Counted from the stretch's first letter, positions 23,307 through 37,299 are shown. The stretch is DNA of 64,000 nt from Diadema setosum (GCF_964275005.1 NW_027307661.1:62001-126000), one strand, 5' to 3'. The notes: a model not told the origin generated them from the letters alone. Made by a program: numbers and translations.

Positions 23307-26300
23307 ATATGTGGCCTTGTGGGTTATACTATAGACGCTGATGATCTACCGTCGTATCCATGACCAAATCTCAATAATTACACAGAACCAAACTACATTA
23401 GCGCCTTATTTTGTACTAATAGTAGGCTCCTATAAATAGACTAGTAGACCTAGCGTTAGACCTACTTATTGTGAACAAGTAGGACTAGGAATATGCCTAA
23501 ATATTGCTAGAGTCTATTCTGTTTAACGTTACACTCATACAGTATAAGAGTATGCAAAAGACTAATTGGACAGTACAGTGGAATCTATACGTAGTAGACC
23601 TCTATTTACCCCCATAATTCTGAAAATTATCAAATTTGTAAAGTGCATATTTAAGGTGAGACTTGAAAATTATAGTCAATGCAAGGCTAAACAATGATTA
23701 AAAGGAACAGAGGCACCAGTACAAATTATGTTGGCCGTATATATGGTTGGACATGGAAAATTGGCTAATGACAGGTCACTGGGATAGTCATTCTGTAATA
23801 TTTTGGAATCATAGAATCCATGTATATATAGTATGATATAGGTATGTTGATCAGTACGTTGGAGATTCGTGGAACACGAATGTAATAGACATGGAGTATT
23901 TCCCCAGCATACTGTATTACTAGCAAAGGCATAATATTTTGTTTTTTTTTTAATTCTTCACACATTGCTTATTTTCACATAATTAATGACATACAATGCA
24001 CATGGGCCACGTTACTCCCCCCCCCCCCAGTTCACTTATGTTTTGAATTCTTAGGCAAAGAATATCTATTGATAAGCACTGTAATCTTCCTAGCCTAGAC
24101 TATTTTACTGATCACTAGCCTGAACAGACGCCGTGCAAAGCATTATATGGCATCGCAACTTCATTTACAGCGACATGGCTGTGTATGATCACATTTTAAA
24201 AAATGTGAAGTTAAAATCAATACGTTAGAAAGGGTTGGGAACCACTTTGCTGTAATAAAGTCAAAGAAGATTGTGATGTTAGCCTGGACCATAGCAGCAG
24301 TACGTCATGTCAGAAAAGATAAGATAAATGTTAAAGATATCTTGGGCTGACAACAGTTGTTAGTGTGTTACCAATATGTATGCCATTAAAAAGGAAAAAT
24401 CAGAAAATCAAAATATACAGTGAACTGCATTTACTCACAAGATGATGAAATTGGATCTTGAGGTGTTCAAATTTCTGTCAGGTGGCATATTTGTAACATG
24501 TTTTATTTTTCTTCACTTTGCTGGCTGAATCAGTTCTTAAACTATAAACAGTATGTTGTGTCTGCAGAATATCTAATGTGGATATGAATGTAGAGGTATT
24601 ATGTATGTGTGTCCCAATTGGAAGTTTATCATTGGTCAGTAACTAATATCATACTCCTCTTGGTCATCACATTTCACTTTCCCATTCCTATTTCTCGTAA
24701 CAAAACAATCTGTGATCATTCCTTCTCCCCACAACCCTCTCCCACTCACACAAAAATGTCATATGACAGGTGATCATAGACGGTTATTGGCAAGCAAACA
24801 AGCTTTTCTTTTTCACTCAGGTTGACTGAGTAGTGTGTGATCCTTAAGTCAGTAGGCACAAGTCAAAGCCAATAAACCTTGAATGCTACTTTGTAAGGTT
24901 AATCTAGTTCTTTTACCCTTATTCTAAATCACTTAACTCCTCAAAATCCTTTCCCTTTATGATTTTTGGGACGTCAAGTTGTTGCTGTCTGAGGATGTTG
25001 ACTATTTCATACTTTCATGGAATTTCAGTTTCCACAGTGATTGTTATTTTTTTTGTTTGGGCAAAGGGTTGTGATCTGTCATTTACCACTGTCCTGAAGT
25101 TGTGTCCAATCGAATTATCAAAGTTTTTATTGTGTCTTATCACCATGATGTAGCTCAAGAAGTGCCTGGGACTGTATTGACATGACTTGAGAGGAAGACT
25201 GTCAGTCCATGCTTCACCCAGACATTGCCAATCTTCCTCATGTGTGTTTTGCTCATTAAAATCTAGAAAAGCAAGTAGCTAAGTGGTGAGTATGTCATCA
25301 AGTACATCAACTGATATAATGTATTATGAGTCACAATTTCTAATGAATTTATACAGTAAGTAAAACTGTAAATTTACACGAGGTTCAGGGTTCTTGTACA
25401 TGGAATATGGGAGGATATTTCTGTTCAGAGCAAACAGCTACAGTGTAAGAAACAGTTTAACATTTGAGATAACATTTTTTTCTTCGTTTGTTTTTACCAC
25501 CTTTTGACACCTTTACCAGAGAAATAGGTCAAAAGTGAAACCTGCAATAGTGAGTCCCATCTCCCTGGAAATATGAACTGTTGTTACACCATAAGATTTT
25601 TCTTGTGTGGAAGAGTTAGCCACTCAGTATTGTTTATTACTTGTGTTAAGATTCAGTCAAAACTTTATGTTGTATGAATGATAATGAATTAAATTTTTTA
25701 AAAAATAATAAGAAATACACAAGTACATGCTTACATTAAGTTTTCACTTTCCAGTTGGTAATCTCTCATAGGCATGAATTAAGCAAATACCAATTTTCAA
25801 ATCTTGTGACAGAAATGCATACATGTTTACAAATTTCATGTGTGCAGTTTATGGGTTTAAGGCATAGTTGCAGTACGTGAGAATGTAATGCACATTACAT
25901 TCTCATGTACTCATGTACATGTATAGTGTTTAATGAATCAGCATATGAACTCTGAAATTTCATATGCAGACATTTTGTGATGTGATGTTTACTGAATATT
26001 ACCTCATTGAAAATAATATTCTTGATAGAAATGACTCAAAGTGTGTGAATGAGGTTGAGACATTACTCTCTCTTCAGGCTCCTTTATTGAGTGCTTGAGG
26101 GCACTAAAACCCCTACAAATATGATTTGTTTGATGAATTTCAGGCCTTCAAGTCACAGATGCTTGGGGATGTTGACTATTTCATACTTTCAGGGAATATC
26201 ATTGTCCTGGGTTTAGTATTTTATTTGTTGTTGTTGTGGGGGGGGGGTGTGATCTGTCACCTGCCACTGTGCTGAAGTTGAGTGTAATCAAGTTATGAAA

Positions 26301-26332
26301 GGTTGACTCTTGTGTTTATTACCATGAATTAG

Positions 26333-26480
26333 CTCAAGAAATGCATCAGCTGGGGAATTGATCGACATTCAGAGGGAGACTATCAGTCCACCCATTGCCA
26401 AGCCATACTTCAACAAGACAGTGCCAATCTCCTTGACGTGCATTTGCTCTTCTGTAGCTGGAAAAACAAGGAGTTATGTG
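26333..26480 (+). pseudogene. Open exon of G1' with weak death-fold resemblance
   Basis: A 148-nt open stretch preceded by ATTACCATGAATTAG and followed by the donor-like GTGAGTG. It reads LKKCISWGIDRHSEGDYQS, later LQQDSANLLDV and SWKNKEL. The order of an acidic GD turn, a Leu-rich helix and a W-K-x-K-E end recalls the last helices of death domains, and another frame upstream reads LAQEMHQLG. This is a weak eye-level resemblance, not a family assignment. A diverged sister exon lies about 1.2 kb upstream (25150-25290), so the exon was tandemly duplicated within the gene. Confidence 0.3.
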
Positions 26481-26506
26481 GTGAGTGTTTCATTGAGTAC
26501 GTGAAC

Positions 26507-29092
26507 TCATCAAAACTACTATCATTGTGTTAACCTCAACTGTTTAGGAAGATAAAAGAGGGGGAAGGGAGGGATGGGGGTAATCTTAGTTAGGCTCCTC
26601 CCAGCCCCCCCCCCCCCCCCCTCCAGATCTCAACAGTGTGATTGCAATATGTAGTTGACAGTATTCGGAACATGAAAAGATGTTATTCATTGATTTTAAT
26701 CGAGAAAAGCAAAAATAATTATGCTGTTGTGAAATTTGACTGAAAGCACAAATTTCTTTCCAACTGTATCACGTTTTTGAGCATATCTTGGTCTGACATG
26801 CATGTACATATTTTATATGCAATTTCCTCCTGGGTATCTAAAATTTGGTCTCTAAAGGGAGAATGCGGCAGACACTTGAAATGAAGAAGTTGTGAAACAT
26901 CACAGCCATAGTTTTTCTGCGAAGACGACATTGCTAGGAATGCCGAGGGGGACCTTCTAGCCCCCTCCTCGACAGTTTATAGTGAGGGTTAAAACCAATG
27001 CTTTATATCATATTCTGGGTTCTTACCTGTGTCATGCAAGAACGCGAGCTAGTGTCAGTTTGGCATTTGAAGTTATTATTTTTTTTTTGAAAGGAGCTAT
27101 TGGTGTCTTAACCAATAAAGTAAGAAAAAAAAACTTGCACTGATAGCAACATTATGTTATTGGAGCATTGGATTTGTCTTGCGTACAAGAATTTAGCCAC
27201 TTGGTAATTATCTATTATTGATCTAAAGATATTGAGAAAGCCATATACATTAAACTGTTGAAATATGATTGAATGATTGTACAACGCTTAATGGAAATGT
27301 ATCACAATTTTAATGAATTCACACACAAACCAACTCACAAGAACATGTGTATACCGATTTCTACTTCCCAATTGGTATTCTCACAATAGGTATAAATTAC
27401 CGGTAAGCAAATTTTAATTTCAGATATATGGTGGCAGAAATGCACACGTGTCTACAAATGAATGCAGAGCTGCACAGACATATTTACAATACATAAGAAT
27501 AATAATGCATAACATAATGATGAGAAAATAAAACTTTATGGCAGTTCATATGAAGGAATTTTGCAATGCAGTTTGACTATAAATAATAATTTACTCCATT
27601 GAAAGGACATTCTTTTAAATTTATTGCATATTCTGTGTATAAAGAGGTGAGACATCATCTCATATTAAGTCTCACTTTGCTTAAAAGATGAAAATGTTCT
27701 TCATTTTCTGATAATGATCAACTACAGCAGTCTACATAATTCAGATGTCTTTCGGCCTATTGTAATGCATGAAATAGGCCTTCACAAGAGTTTTCATATT
27801 TGCTATGTCAAATCTTCCTGTTTATTTGTTTGTCTTTTTTTTTCTTTAATATGGGGAGGTTAACATCTCAGTGCATATATCTTAACACAAGGCATGTGTT
27901 AGATTCTTGGGAGATGTTTTATGTGTGAAGTATAATCTCATTCTCTTTTTCCACTTTCTTTTTCCGAAATTTCTTGTCTCTTTTGAAGGTATAACTCAGT
28001 TGACTCAATCATCATACTCGGCAAGCTTGAACTTGGAAGGTGGTACTATTTAAGCACGCAAAGTTACAGCTCCATGCTTTGGTCATTTCTGTGGCAAGAA
28101 ATGATCTCATCACTTAACTGTGCCCTATGTCCAGGGTATGTTGATGCACAGAAATGGGAGCCTTAGTTTCAACATTTCTTGAGAGTTTAGTGACAGTAAT
28201 GGCTCCTTATATTGAATAATCTGACCATGCAACTAATCACAATAGCAGGTCAATATCGATTTTTGTTGTTGTTGCTGTTTGTCTCTACAAGTGAAATTGT
28301 ATACTACAGTTCTGAAACTCCAACTGTCCTGGAGGTCTTGCAAATAATTTCATTTTTAGCACTTATTCACATGCTCTGCTATTTTACATTGAACAACTCT
28401 TTCATGTTATCTCTGAGGAGTAACATGAGATGACTGTCTCTTCAAAACTCAGCAAGGCATGCATTCTCATTATCTGCCTTTTCAAATTTACGATGTTCTT
28501 TCATTCTGGAATTTACTCTTTAAAATAATATAACTCAAAACTGACAATTTCTTTCACTTCGAGAGCATTAACTAAAGGGACGGTGTATAAAATGGTGATT
28601 GTACACGCAGCTTTGTTCTTGGTCTACAGTGTAAAATGTATACAAGCATTCAGTATGAAAAGGACAAGATGATTGTTTGGCAACAGGTAGATTTTAGTGG
28701 GGCATAATGCATTTCTCATACTAGTAGTATAATGAAATCATGTGCTTTTATGACTATTGATGTGACTGCATCAAATATGCAGACTGTGGTTGTGCTTTTG
28801 ACATGGTGAAAGCCACAGATAACAAATGACATATGTGAATAAGAATGTTTATATGTGCACATATGTATGTGTCAATATACATATCAGGGGTGGATCCAGG
28901 AATTCTGTAAAAGGGGAGGGGGCATAACTAATATTCCTGGTGCCAATTCCAGGTTTCATTTCATTTTTGTCTTTTTAATACTTTTGTTTTTAACGAAAAA
29001 TAAAGGTGGGGGGGGGGGGGGTGTGTAGGCCAGTTGCGCACCCCGGATCCGCCACTGCATATATCTATATTTTGTGTACATGTATTATACAT

Positions 29093-29137
<45 letters not shown>

Positions 29138-31532
29138 AAAAGTAAAAAACCACTGCAAAAATACTAATAAAAACGATTTTCAATGCAGAAGTATAGCAGT
29201 TTGATTAATGAGTAAAAGTTGTCGCAGATATGGACATTTGTCGCAAGGTTAAGAGCTGTGACAAAATTTCACCAGATTTTGTTTGGTGGTGCTAATGAAT
29301 ACTTTCTTTCTCAAAATATGTTTGTTTTCATTGTTTCCAATTGGATGATTTTGGGGAACAATGTAATGGTGTGCCCCAGGTTCCTTGAGTGACATGTTTA
29401 TCCTTCACTGTTTACAGACTGCGATATCCACACAATGACTGTAACAAAGCAATTTAGAAATAACTTTCAATAACTGCGAAGAGTAATGGTGATCTGCCAA
29501 CACTTGACGATAGCTCAAATACATGCAATTAGTGAGCCGTGAGATCTTCTTCCATTTTCTAGGAAAGGAAGACATGTAAGAACAATGGAAATACTCACAA
29601 ATTTTCAGTGACCCGTTCATCTATTACTGTTGTCCCTAGACCAAGGATAATGTTCAGCCTTGTATTAGGTTATTGCAACAAAACCAACATTTCAAGTACA
29701 CATTGTAATACATATAACTGAAATTGGACCAAGAATCAGAAGCATGTTCATTGGTACATACTAGAAGTGGCATGAGTATATGGACCATGGCAGTAATTGC
29801 ATTACTGTATTTTATTGATATGTGCATTACATAATTAAAATGGTGATTTCATTGAAAATATGATTCTCAAAAAACAAAACATTGTAAAATTTGATGGGAG
29901 AGCAATTGTTTTGTTGTTGTGAGTCGAAATGATTGCATGAAAGACAGATGATGGTTATCTGATGCATGTGATTGTGATAAAAGGGGGAATCTTGGAAACT
30001 GGCAAATTTTTCTGATAGATTCCATATTCCATAGATCCACAAGTTAAAGTGAAAGTAGTAATTAAGTAATATAAAAAACTGAATTGTATGTATGTGATCG
30101 TTTGTGTGTGTGTGTGTGTGTGTGTGTTTATGTGTGTATGTAAGGTGTGAGTGACTGTCCATCAGTGTTTAGCAGCTCAAATTTTCTCTGCCTTTCTCTG
30201 CTCCACAAGCTATCTTCTCTCCTCTCCTCTCCTTTCCGATCTCCCTCTCCCTTTCTTTTTCCTGTTTTTTTTTTTTCTCAGTCTCTCTGTGGCTAAACTG
30301 ACCCTCTCCGGTTGTTTCATTTTCTCCTCAAACAATCAGTTTCCAGTTGTGGTTAAAAAGGAAAAATTTAATTGCTCAGCCAACGACCTAAATTAAACAA
30401 TAACGTAACTGGCATCTATGTTCATCACCATTATGTAGACCAAATACTGTACAGGTACTGTAAGGATCAGTGCAAAGTAATACTGAAGAACAGTATACTG
30501 AAGAAGCGGTAAAAACAAATGAAAGTAACATGAAACAAATGCCTACACATATAGGATATATAACATAAAAAATAAGAAACAATCACAAAAATCATAATCT
30601 GCGAAATCAACGCCATAGGCCTATTCATTAAAAGTCAACAGACTACACTAAAAAGTATCGATTTCATTTTAGCAGACACAAAGTAAAAAAACAAAACACT
30701 CTCATTCCAAATGAAATAATGAAATCATAATTCCATAACTTAGATATTCATCCCCTACACAAGATATCTCAGCTCATCAAAATTATTTAGACACGTATTT
30801 TTCCCCTACACAAGTTATCTCAGCTCATCAAAAATATTTAGACACGTATCGACTATAGCAGATAAAAAACAAAAACATATCCTGAAACAAGGCTAATTTT
30901 TCATGAGCCTGGCGTGGCGTCGTGTACACTTGACTACGTGTAGTCAACCTGACGTTACGTGCGCCTACCCCACGCGTAACGCGTGGTGGACTACGCGTAG
31001 CGCCAGGTACAACCACGCGTTACGCCAGGGTACACGTCGCGTAACGTGTACCCACGCGTCGCGTTACGCGTGCTTGACCACGCGTTACGTGACGTGTGGG
31101 TACGCGTAACGTGACGCGTGGGTACACGTAACGTCAGGTTAGGCACGTGTAGTTGTTTTGGACCACACGAGGTGTTTGAGAAACCTCACGTACTTCCAAA
31201 ACCTTACGCGTGCCTGACCACACGTAACGCGTGGGTACACGTCACGTTACGTGTACCCACGCGTCGCGTAACGCGTGCCCCCACCACACGTAACGTGTGG
31301 TGGGGGCACGCGTAACGCCAGGTCGGGCTCGCCTATGGAATTTGTACAGTGAAGCCTGACCTGGCGTTACGCGTGCCCACACTACACGTTACGTGTGGTG
31401 TGGGCACGCGTTACGCGACGTGTGGGTACACGTAACGTGACGTGTACCCACGCGTTACGTGTGGTCAGGCACGCGTAGGTGTTTCGAGGTACGTGTAGTG
31501 ACCTGACGCAGTGAGCCGTATGGCTTGCCATA
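26507..31532. repeat. Continuation of P' (partner lies left of the window)
   Basis: This segment continues P' and has no near-identical partner in the window. It is a diverged relative of the reverse complement of about 3877-9446 and 13350-17496, so it is the 3' part of a third tandem gene unit (G1). Against G2 it lacks the TTAA MITE (empty site at 27665-27668) and has a 334-bp deletion at 28063/28064. It ends inside the enlarged foldback HP5. Confidence 0.85.
28885..29058. mobile_element. MITE with CAGGGGTGGATCCAG ends, in G1'
   Basis: Same insertion as in G2 and G3, inverse orientation because G1' is on the other strand. Ends are CAGGGGTGGATCCAG and GGATCCGCCACTG. Confidence 0.75.
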
Positions 31533-31928
31533 GTGGAGTACGTGTAGTGCCAGGTACAACCACACGTTACGCCAGGGTACGCGTCGCGTAACGTGTACCC
31601 ACACGTCGCGTAACGCATGCCTCACCACACGTAACGTGTGGTGTGGGTACGCGTAACGTCAGGTCAGGCTTCACTGTGCAAAACCCATAGGCGAGCCCGA
31701 CCTGGCGTTACGCGTACCCACACCACACGTTACGTGTGGTGAGGCACGCGTTACGCGACGTGTGGGTACACGTTACGCGACGTGTACCCTGACGTAACGT
31801 GTGGTTGTACCTGGCACTACACGTAGTCCACCACGCGTTACGCGAGGTGTAGGCACACGTAACGTCTGGTTACTACACGTAGTTAAGTGTACATTAACGC
31901 CACGCCAGGTAACTGGAAAGTTAGCCTT
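30889..31928. mobile_element. Double foldback element HP5, site of the P'/Q' junction
   Basis: About 1.04 kb made of two hairpin blocks fused at 31533. The left block (30889-31532) has the usual arms plus an extra inner part with CACACGAGGTGTTTGAGAAA near 31172 and a variant main loop near 31321-31360. The right block (31533-31928) is a truncated hairpin that is the mirror of HP4. The fusion reads GGCTTGCCATAG followed by TGGAGTACGTG. Confidence 0.8.
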
Positions 31929-34900
31929 GTTTCAGGCTAAAAGTCTCAGTGCATATCTATTTAAAGTAATGTTTTCACCAGAGCAGATATTCTGTCGGAT
32001 AGAGGTGATATGATTGCTGGAAATCTGTTCATTCCGATTGTGGCATGGTAACGGCAGGCCTCAGGGGCATAAAGAAAGGATGGGGGCCGGGGTGTTTCGC
32101 CGTGGCCCCGGGACAACAGAGAAAGGTGATCGGGTCACAGAAATCTGTGAGAGTGTATTTGCACATCTTCCTTGCAAAGAAAAAGTGAAGAACAACACAT
32201 AGGTCACATACTGCATGCATTCCAGCTAGATGCTTCTCGACAAGACCAATGTTACCAGAGCACCATTAGTCTCCCATGGCCAACCTCGGTCTGTTGTGAT
32301 ACAGCCAAACCCGCTATTCCTTTTTTCTCTAATGGCCAAATTGGACAATAAAATTATCTATTAATGACAAAAATGGACGTATGTATACCCCCAACGTTAA
32401 TAATTTTCATGAACATAATGTGTCATGGGGGAAAAAAAACTATTCATATCTCAGTTCATCATATTGATGTGGTATGACTTTATGAACTTTGTCAAAGTGC
32501 ATGTTATTCGAATTATGTTAATGACGCAATTTAAGCACTTTTTCATAGTAATATACTTATACCATGGTACCTGCCAAATTTGACATTATTATCATGGTCC
32601 ATAAATTGCATTATTTCTTCATGAATTTCACTTCGTAGGTATGGCTTTCTTTCTATCTTCAAACTCACAAAACATTTATGAAACCCTTTGCTATACCTGC
32701 AGTCTCTTCACCTAATTTTTATGACTTTTGACTGTTATTGACTGATATTTGATGACATTTTGTTTTCTTCCCGTTTAGGGGCATTCAAAATATTAAATTT
32801 GATGCAACAAGAAACATTTATGTTCAGCCTTCCCTAATGGACGCACAGTCATTGTGTACTGTGTACTTGTAGAAAATAAATGTGACCGTGCATCACAAAA
32901 CCAACAAAAGGTCGCAACCCTTAATTTTACATTAGGACTCAATGAAACGCTCATCTGTTTCACCATTCAGTGCTAAAACATGGAGGCAAACCAGATCAAT
33001 CTTAAGTCTTTCACATACACTATTTCTCTTAAGTTTTGGGTCATTATACATGCATGGTAAAGTGTGTTTTCAGCAGTTTTTCTACAACCTCTTTTTTGTT
33101 GTAAAGTGAGGGAGATCATTTAGTATGTTTCAGCATGGAAATCCCATAGCATCTTCCAAACCCTTAGACACACTCTTCGCTTTGAACTGTAACAAGGAAT
33201 GCTACTGCTTGTAAAGTTGGCATCAATATAGCCTGGACAGAATATGTTACTAGAGCATGCTCTATTTCAGCTTAATCTGATAATGCCTTCGTTGTTGTTG
33301 ATCCTGTGGTTTAGATCCCGTTTTGTCCCATTCCACGGCACAGTTATGTATACTGTTTGGTGAAGATTTAAAAAGCGCATGAATACACCCATTACTTCAG
33401 ATCTTCTTTCCACAGTTCACACTTTTCAACAATGTGTGATTTCTTTCCAATAGTTAGATTAGTTAGGAGAGTCCATTTGAATTGAATACATCATTTAAAG
33501 CTCAGAGTGTGTTCTTTTAGAATCTGCCCTAAACCTAAGAAATTCATGTCTTGTGACTTTTTGTCGGTTTTGAGATTCAGGGTCTCAAAAAGACAAATGA
33601 AAGAGAAACACAAAAGAAAACCGATATCATTATCTATGTCTCGTATTTATCGCATTTGAATTGTGCTTCGATATCGTATATCATTCCTGCTTAATGAAAA
33701 TAGAGAATATGTCATTGTTTTTCTTCGATGGACAGATTCATGTTTGGTAGACATGCCGATATCAATGTACACAGGAGCGGATCCAAGAATTCTGTAAAAA
33801 GGGGGTCCATTGGCTGACGTTGTCTTTTTATTTCTATCGTTTTAACAAAAACAAAATAAAAGAGGCGGGACGCGCTCGGTGCGCCCACCTCTGCTGGATC
33901 CCTAACAGGTACATTAATGTAGATTGAATTGATGAAAATGTTCGGTTCTTTCCAAGTGCTAGTAGAATTGGGCTTGTTTTTACAAAGCTAAAGCCCTCAC
34001 TATGATAATACAACCGCTATACAGATGACATAACCAGATGCCACTGTCGGAATCTAATGACAAGAATTCGCCATGATAGGATGGAGTGGTATGAAAGAAG
34101 CTTTCTGAATAGCCAGCATCAACGCAGACTGTTATGGTGCGTGTGTTAAAAACGGAAGACTGGGTGATTTTTCGGCAGCATCGTCGAAGTTATGGATTGT
34201 TTTGTCCACTTTTTTTTTTATAATGATAGGGTTTCGTATATATACGGAGCCCAGGGAGAGACATGTGAAAAAAATATTTCTATTTCATCAAAGCAAGATA
34301 TAATCATCTCTTATCAGATGAGATATTGTGTCATTTTGATGAGATATTTTCTTAATTTCATGAGAGTAGCAAGTCAGTTCTTTTTAAATGCGATTATTGA
34401 CAATACAGGCATTAAGCTACCCAGAAATTGAGTAGTTCCATGACATGGGTCCAAAAAGAAAGAATTTCGACCTTCTGCCGGAATTAAACTGACCTGAAAG
34501 AAAAACAATAAACAGCAATCTGCCAAATAGAGATTCAAATTGGCAAGTGTTTATGTTAGTTATGATTAGGACGTAGACAGAAAACTTCAGTAGATTGTTG
34601 TACACATGTATACCACATAATACATGTACATGGCGGCACAGCTCAAAATTATGACCACATTACACAAAAATGAACGAATGCAAATCATAATCTCTGCAGG
34701 CAGCACATGCAGTATACATAATAGTACTACAACTTGAATTTCTACAGTGCATTTAGAATAAAACTTTCACGTTATCATTTTCATCAACAAATATTTGTGG
34801 AAGAAGAATTTGTAAACGGCTTTATAATCATTATTATGCGTGAATTACAATCCAAAAATACTGAATGATAGACGTGCCACTCCATGGTACCGTTTCATGA

Positions 34901-35050
34901 AAGCTGTCACAGCTGACAAGTTGTCAAGGCTAACTAAATTGATGAAATAACCCCCAGGAACCCATGCCATAGTTATGTGTTTTTTTTTCTTTATAACCCA
35001 ATTACAAACAAAAATATAAAATTGTTAAATGGTTCAAAGACAGAATCTCC
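31929..35050. other. 3.1-kb segment, Q' copy
   Basis: Reverse complement of 19110-22233 with no length change, including its T/A runs. Confidence 0.8.
33772..33905. mobile_element. Relic MITE (Q' copy of 20257-20390)
   Basis: Mirror of the relic in the left arm. Confidence 0.6.
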
Positions 35051-35146
35051 CGCATCATATTATCACCTACACAGGATATCTCAGCTCATGAAAAGTAATT
35101 AGACACATATTGTCTATAGCATATTAAAAAAGACATGTCCTGAAAC

Positions 35147-35640
35147 AAGGCTAACTTTCCAGGAGCCTGGCGTGGCGAAGTGTACACTTGACTACGTGTA
35201 GTCAACCTGACGCTACGTGTGCCTACACCTCGCGTAACGCGTGGTGGAGTACGTGTAGTGCCAGGTACAACCACACGTTACGCCAGGGTACACGTCGCGT
35301 AACGTGTACCCACACGTCGCGTAACGCGTGCCTCACCACACGTAACGTGTGGTATGGGTACGCGTAACGCCAGGTCGGGCTCGCCTATGGGTTTTGCACA
35401 GTGAAGCCTGACCTGGCGTTACGCGTGCCCCCACCACACGTTACGTGTGGTGAGGCACGCGTTACGCGACGTGTGGGTACACGTTACGCGACGTGTACCC
35501 TGGCGTAACGTGTGGTTGTACCTGGCGCTACACGTAGTCCACCACGCGTTACGCGAGGTGTAGGCACACGTAACGTCAGGTTAACCACACGTAGTTAAGT
35601 GTACATTAACGCCACGCCAGGTTACTGGAAAGTTAGCCGT
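35147..35640. mobile_element. GC-rich foldback element (Q' copy of HP3)
   Basis: Reverse-complement copy of HP3 in the right arm, same length and loop. It separates the copied 3.1-kb segment from G3'. Confidence 0.85.
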
Positions 35641-36092
35641 GCGTAAGGCTTTATATCCTTTAAAAAATAATAAAATAAAAATTGTAATACAGACAACAGT
35701 ACATTATCATTACCGGTATCTTTTATCTATCATTGTTACAAATCGTGCCTTTTTATCATTTTTATCACCATTGACAATAAATTACCTTTCATATGATATA
35801 CAGTAAGCTAACGTTGGCTTTGGCAGACTGCATGCCCATTGAAGACAATCATGTAGAGGTACGTACCCTGTGTACCCATACCGACCGCACGAAGTAACGG
35901 ACCTAGGCCTACTCTGAATGTACTCGACATTGCACCCCTCTGTGAAAATAAGTTCATTTGATTTTTTTTTTTCGCCCATGATATTGATTAATAGCAATAC
36001 AAACTATTCGTCTAACGTTACTACCCCACTAATGTGTCTCATGTCATACAGAATTGCAGTTAGTACGAAAACTGTAGATACACGATTAGAAA

Positions 36093-36356
36093 ATGCACTC
36101 CAAAATTATTCGACTTGTCCGTCTTCCAGCCTTAGTAGTAGTTGTACTTTCACTTTTCCTGACGGTTAGGCCCGTCGCCGAAGCTCTGGGGGAGCGCGCC
36201 CGTCGTGATTGCCATGAATGGATATGTGGCCTTGTGGGTTATACTATAGGCGCTGATGATGTATACCGTCGTATCAATGACCAAATATCAATAATTACAC
36301 AGAACCAAACTACATCAGCGCCTTATTTTGTACTAGTAGTAGGCTCCTATAAGTAG
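36093..36356 (+). pseudogene. Signal-peptide-like open frame of G3'
   Basis: Identical in translation to 17806-18069; see that entry for composition and caveats. Confidence 0.4.
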
Positions 36357-37299
36357 ACTAGTAGACCTAGACCTACTTATTGTGAACAACTAGGAATAGG
36401 CCTAAATATTGTTAGAGTCTATTCTGTTTAACGTTACAGTAATACAGTATATGCAAAAGACTAATTAGACAGTACAGTAGAATCTATACCTAGTATTACC
36501 CTCATAATTCTGAAAATTATCAAATTTGTAAAGTGCATATTTAAGGTGAGACTTGAAAATTATAGTCAATGCAAGGCTAAACAATGATGAGAAGGAACAG
36601 AGGCACCAGTACAGATTATGCTGGCCGTATATATGGTTGGACATGGAAAATTGACAGGTCACTGGGATGAATGCAGAGCTGCACAGACATATTTACAATA
36701 CATAAGAATAATAATGCATAACATAATGATGAGACAATAAAACTTTATGGCAGTTCATATCAAGGAATTTTGCAAGGCAGTTTGACTATAAATAATAATT
36801 TACTCCATTGAAAGGACATTTTTTTTTTAATCTATTTCATATTCTGTGTATAAAGAGGTGAGACATCATCTCATATTAAGTCTCACTTTGCTTAAAAGAT
36901 GAAAGTGTTCTTCATTTTCTGATAATGATCAACTACAGCAGTCTACATAATTCAGATGTCTTTTGGCCTATTGTAATGCATGAAATAGGCCTTCACAAGA
37001 GTCTTCATATTTGCTATGTCAAATCTTCCTGTTTATTTGTTTGTTTGTTTTCTTTAATATGGGGAGGTTAACATCTCAGTGCATATATCTTAACACATGT
37101 CAGATTCTTGGGAGATGTTTTATGTGTGAAGTATAATCTCATTCTCTTTTTTCACTTTCATTTTCTGAAATGTTTTGTCTCTTTTGAAGGTATAACTCAT
37201 TTGACTCAATCATCATACTCGGCAAGCTTGAACTTGGAAGATGGTACTACTAAGCACGCAAAGGATGAGCAGCTACCTGTCGACAGTCAGTGGAGATAA

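Larger units (their letters stand above)
22622..26506. repeat. Inverted repeat arm P' (copy of 1-3885)
   Basis: Exact reverse complement of 1-3885. It begins at 22622 in the middle of hairpin HP4, sharing the 8 bases TACTCCAC with the end of Q. It continues without a break into 26507-31532, which is therefore a prediction of the sequence left of base 1. Its 5' exons of gene G1 read on the plus strand. Confidence 0.95.
22870..30880 (+). pseudogene. Decayed gene G1', full-length unit copy
   Basis: Plus-strand copy of G1 including the part missing at the left edge. In order: exon 1 to the donor at 23051 (GACA|GTAAGT), an 83-nt possible intron, acceptor before 23134, signal-peptide frame 23175-23306, exon blocks near 24950-25280 and 26140-26480, an exon-like stretch at 26895-26995, and a GTATAACTCAGTTGACT exon-like start near 27990. 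A 334-bp deletion at 28063/28064 removes the late 66-codon segment. The 3' flank carries a 51-bp tandem duplication also seen in G2. Decay differs from that of G2 and G3. Confidence 0.4.
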
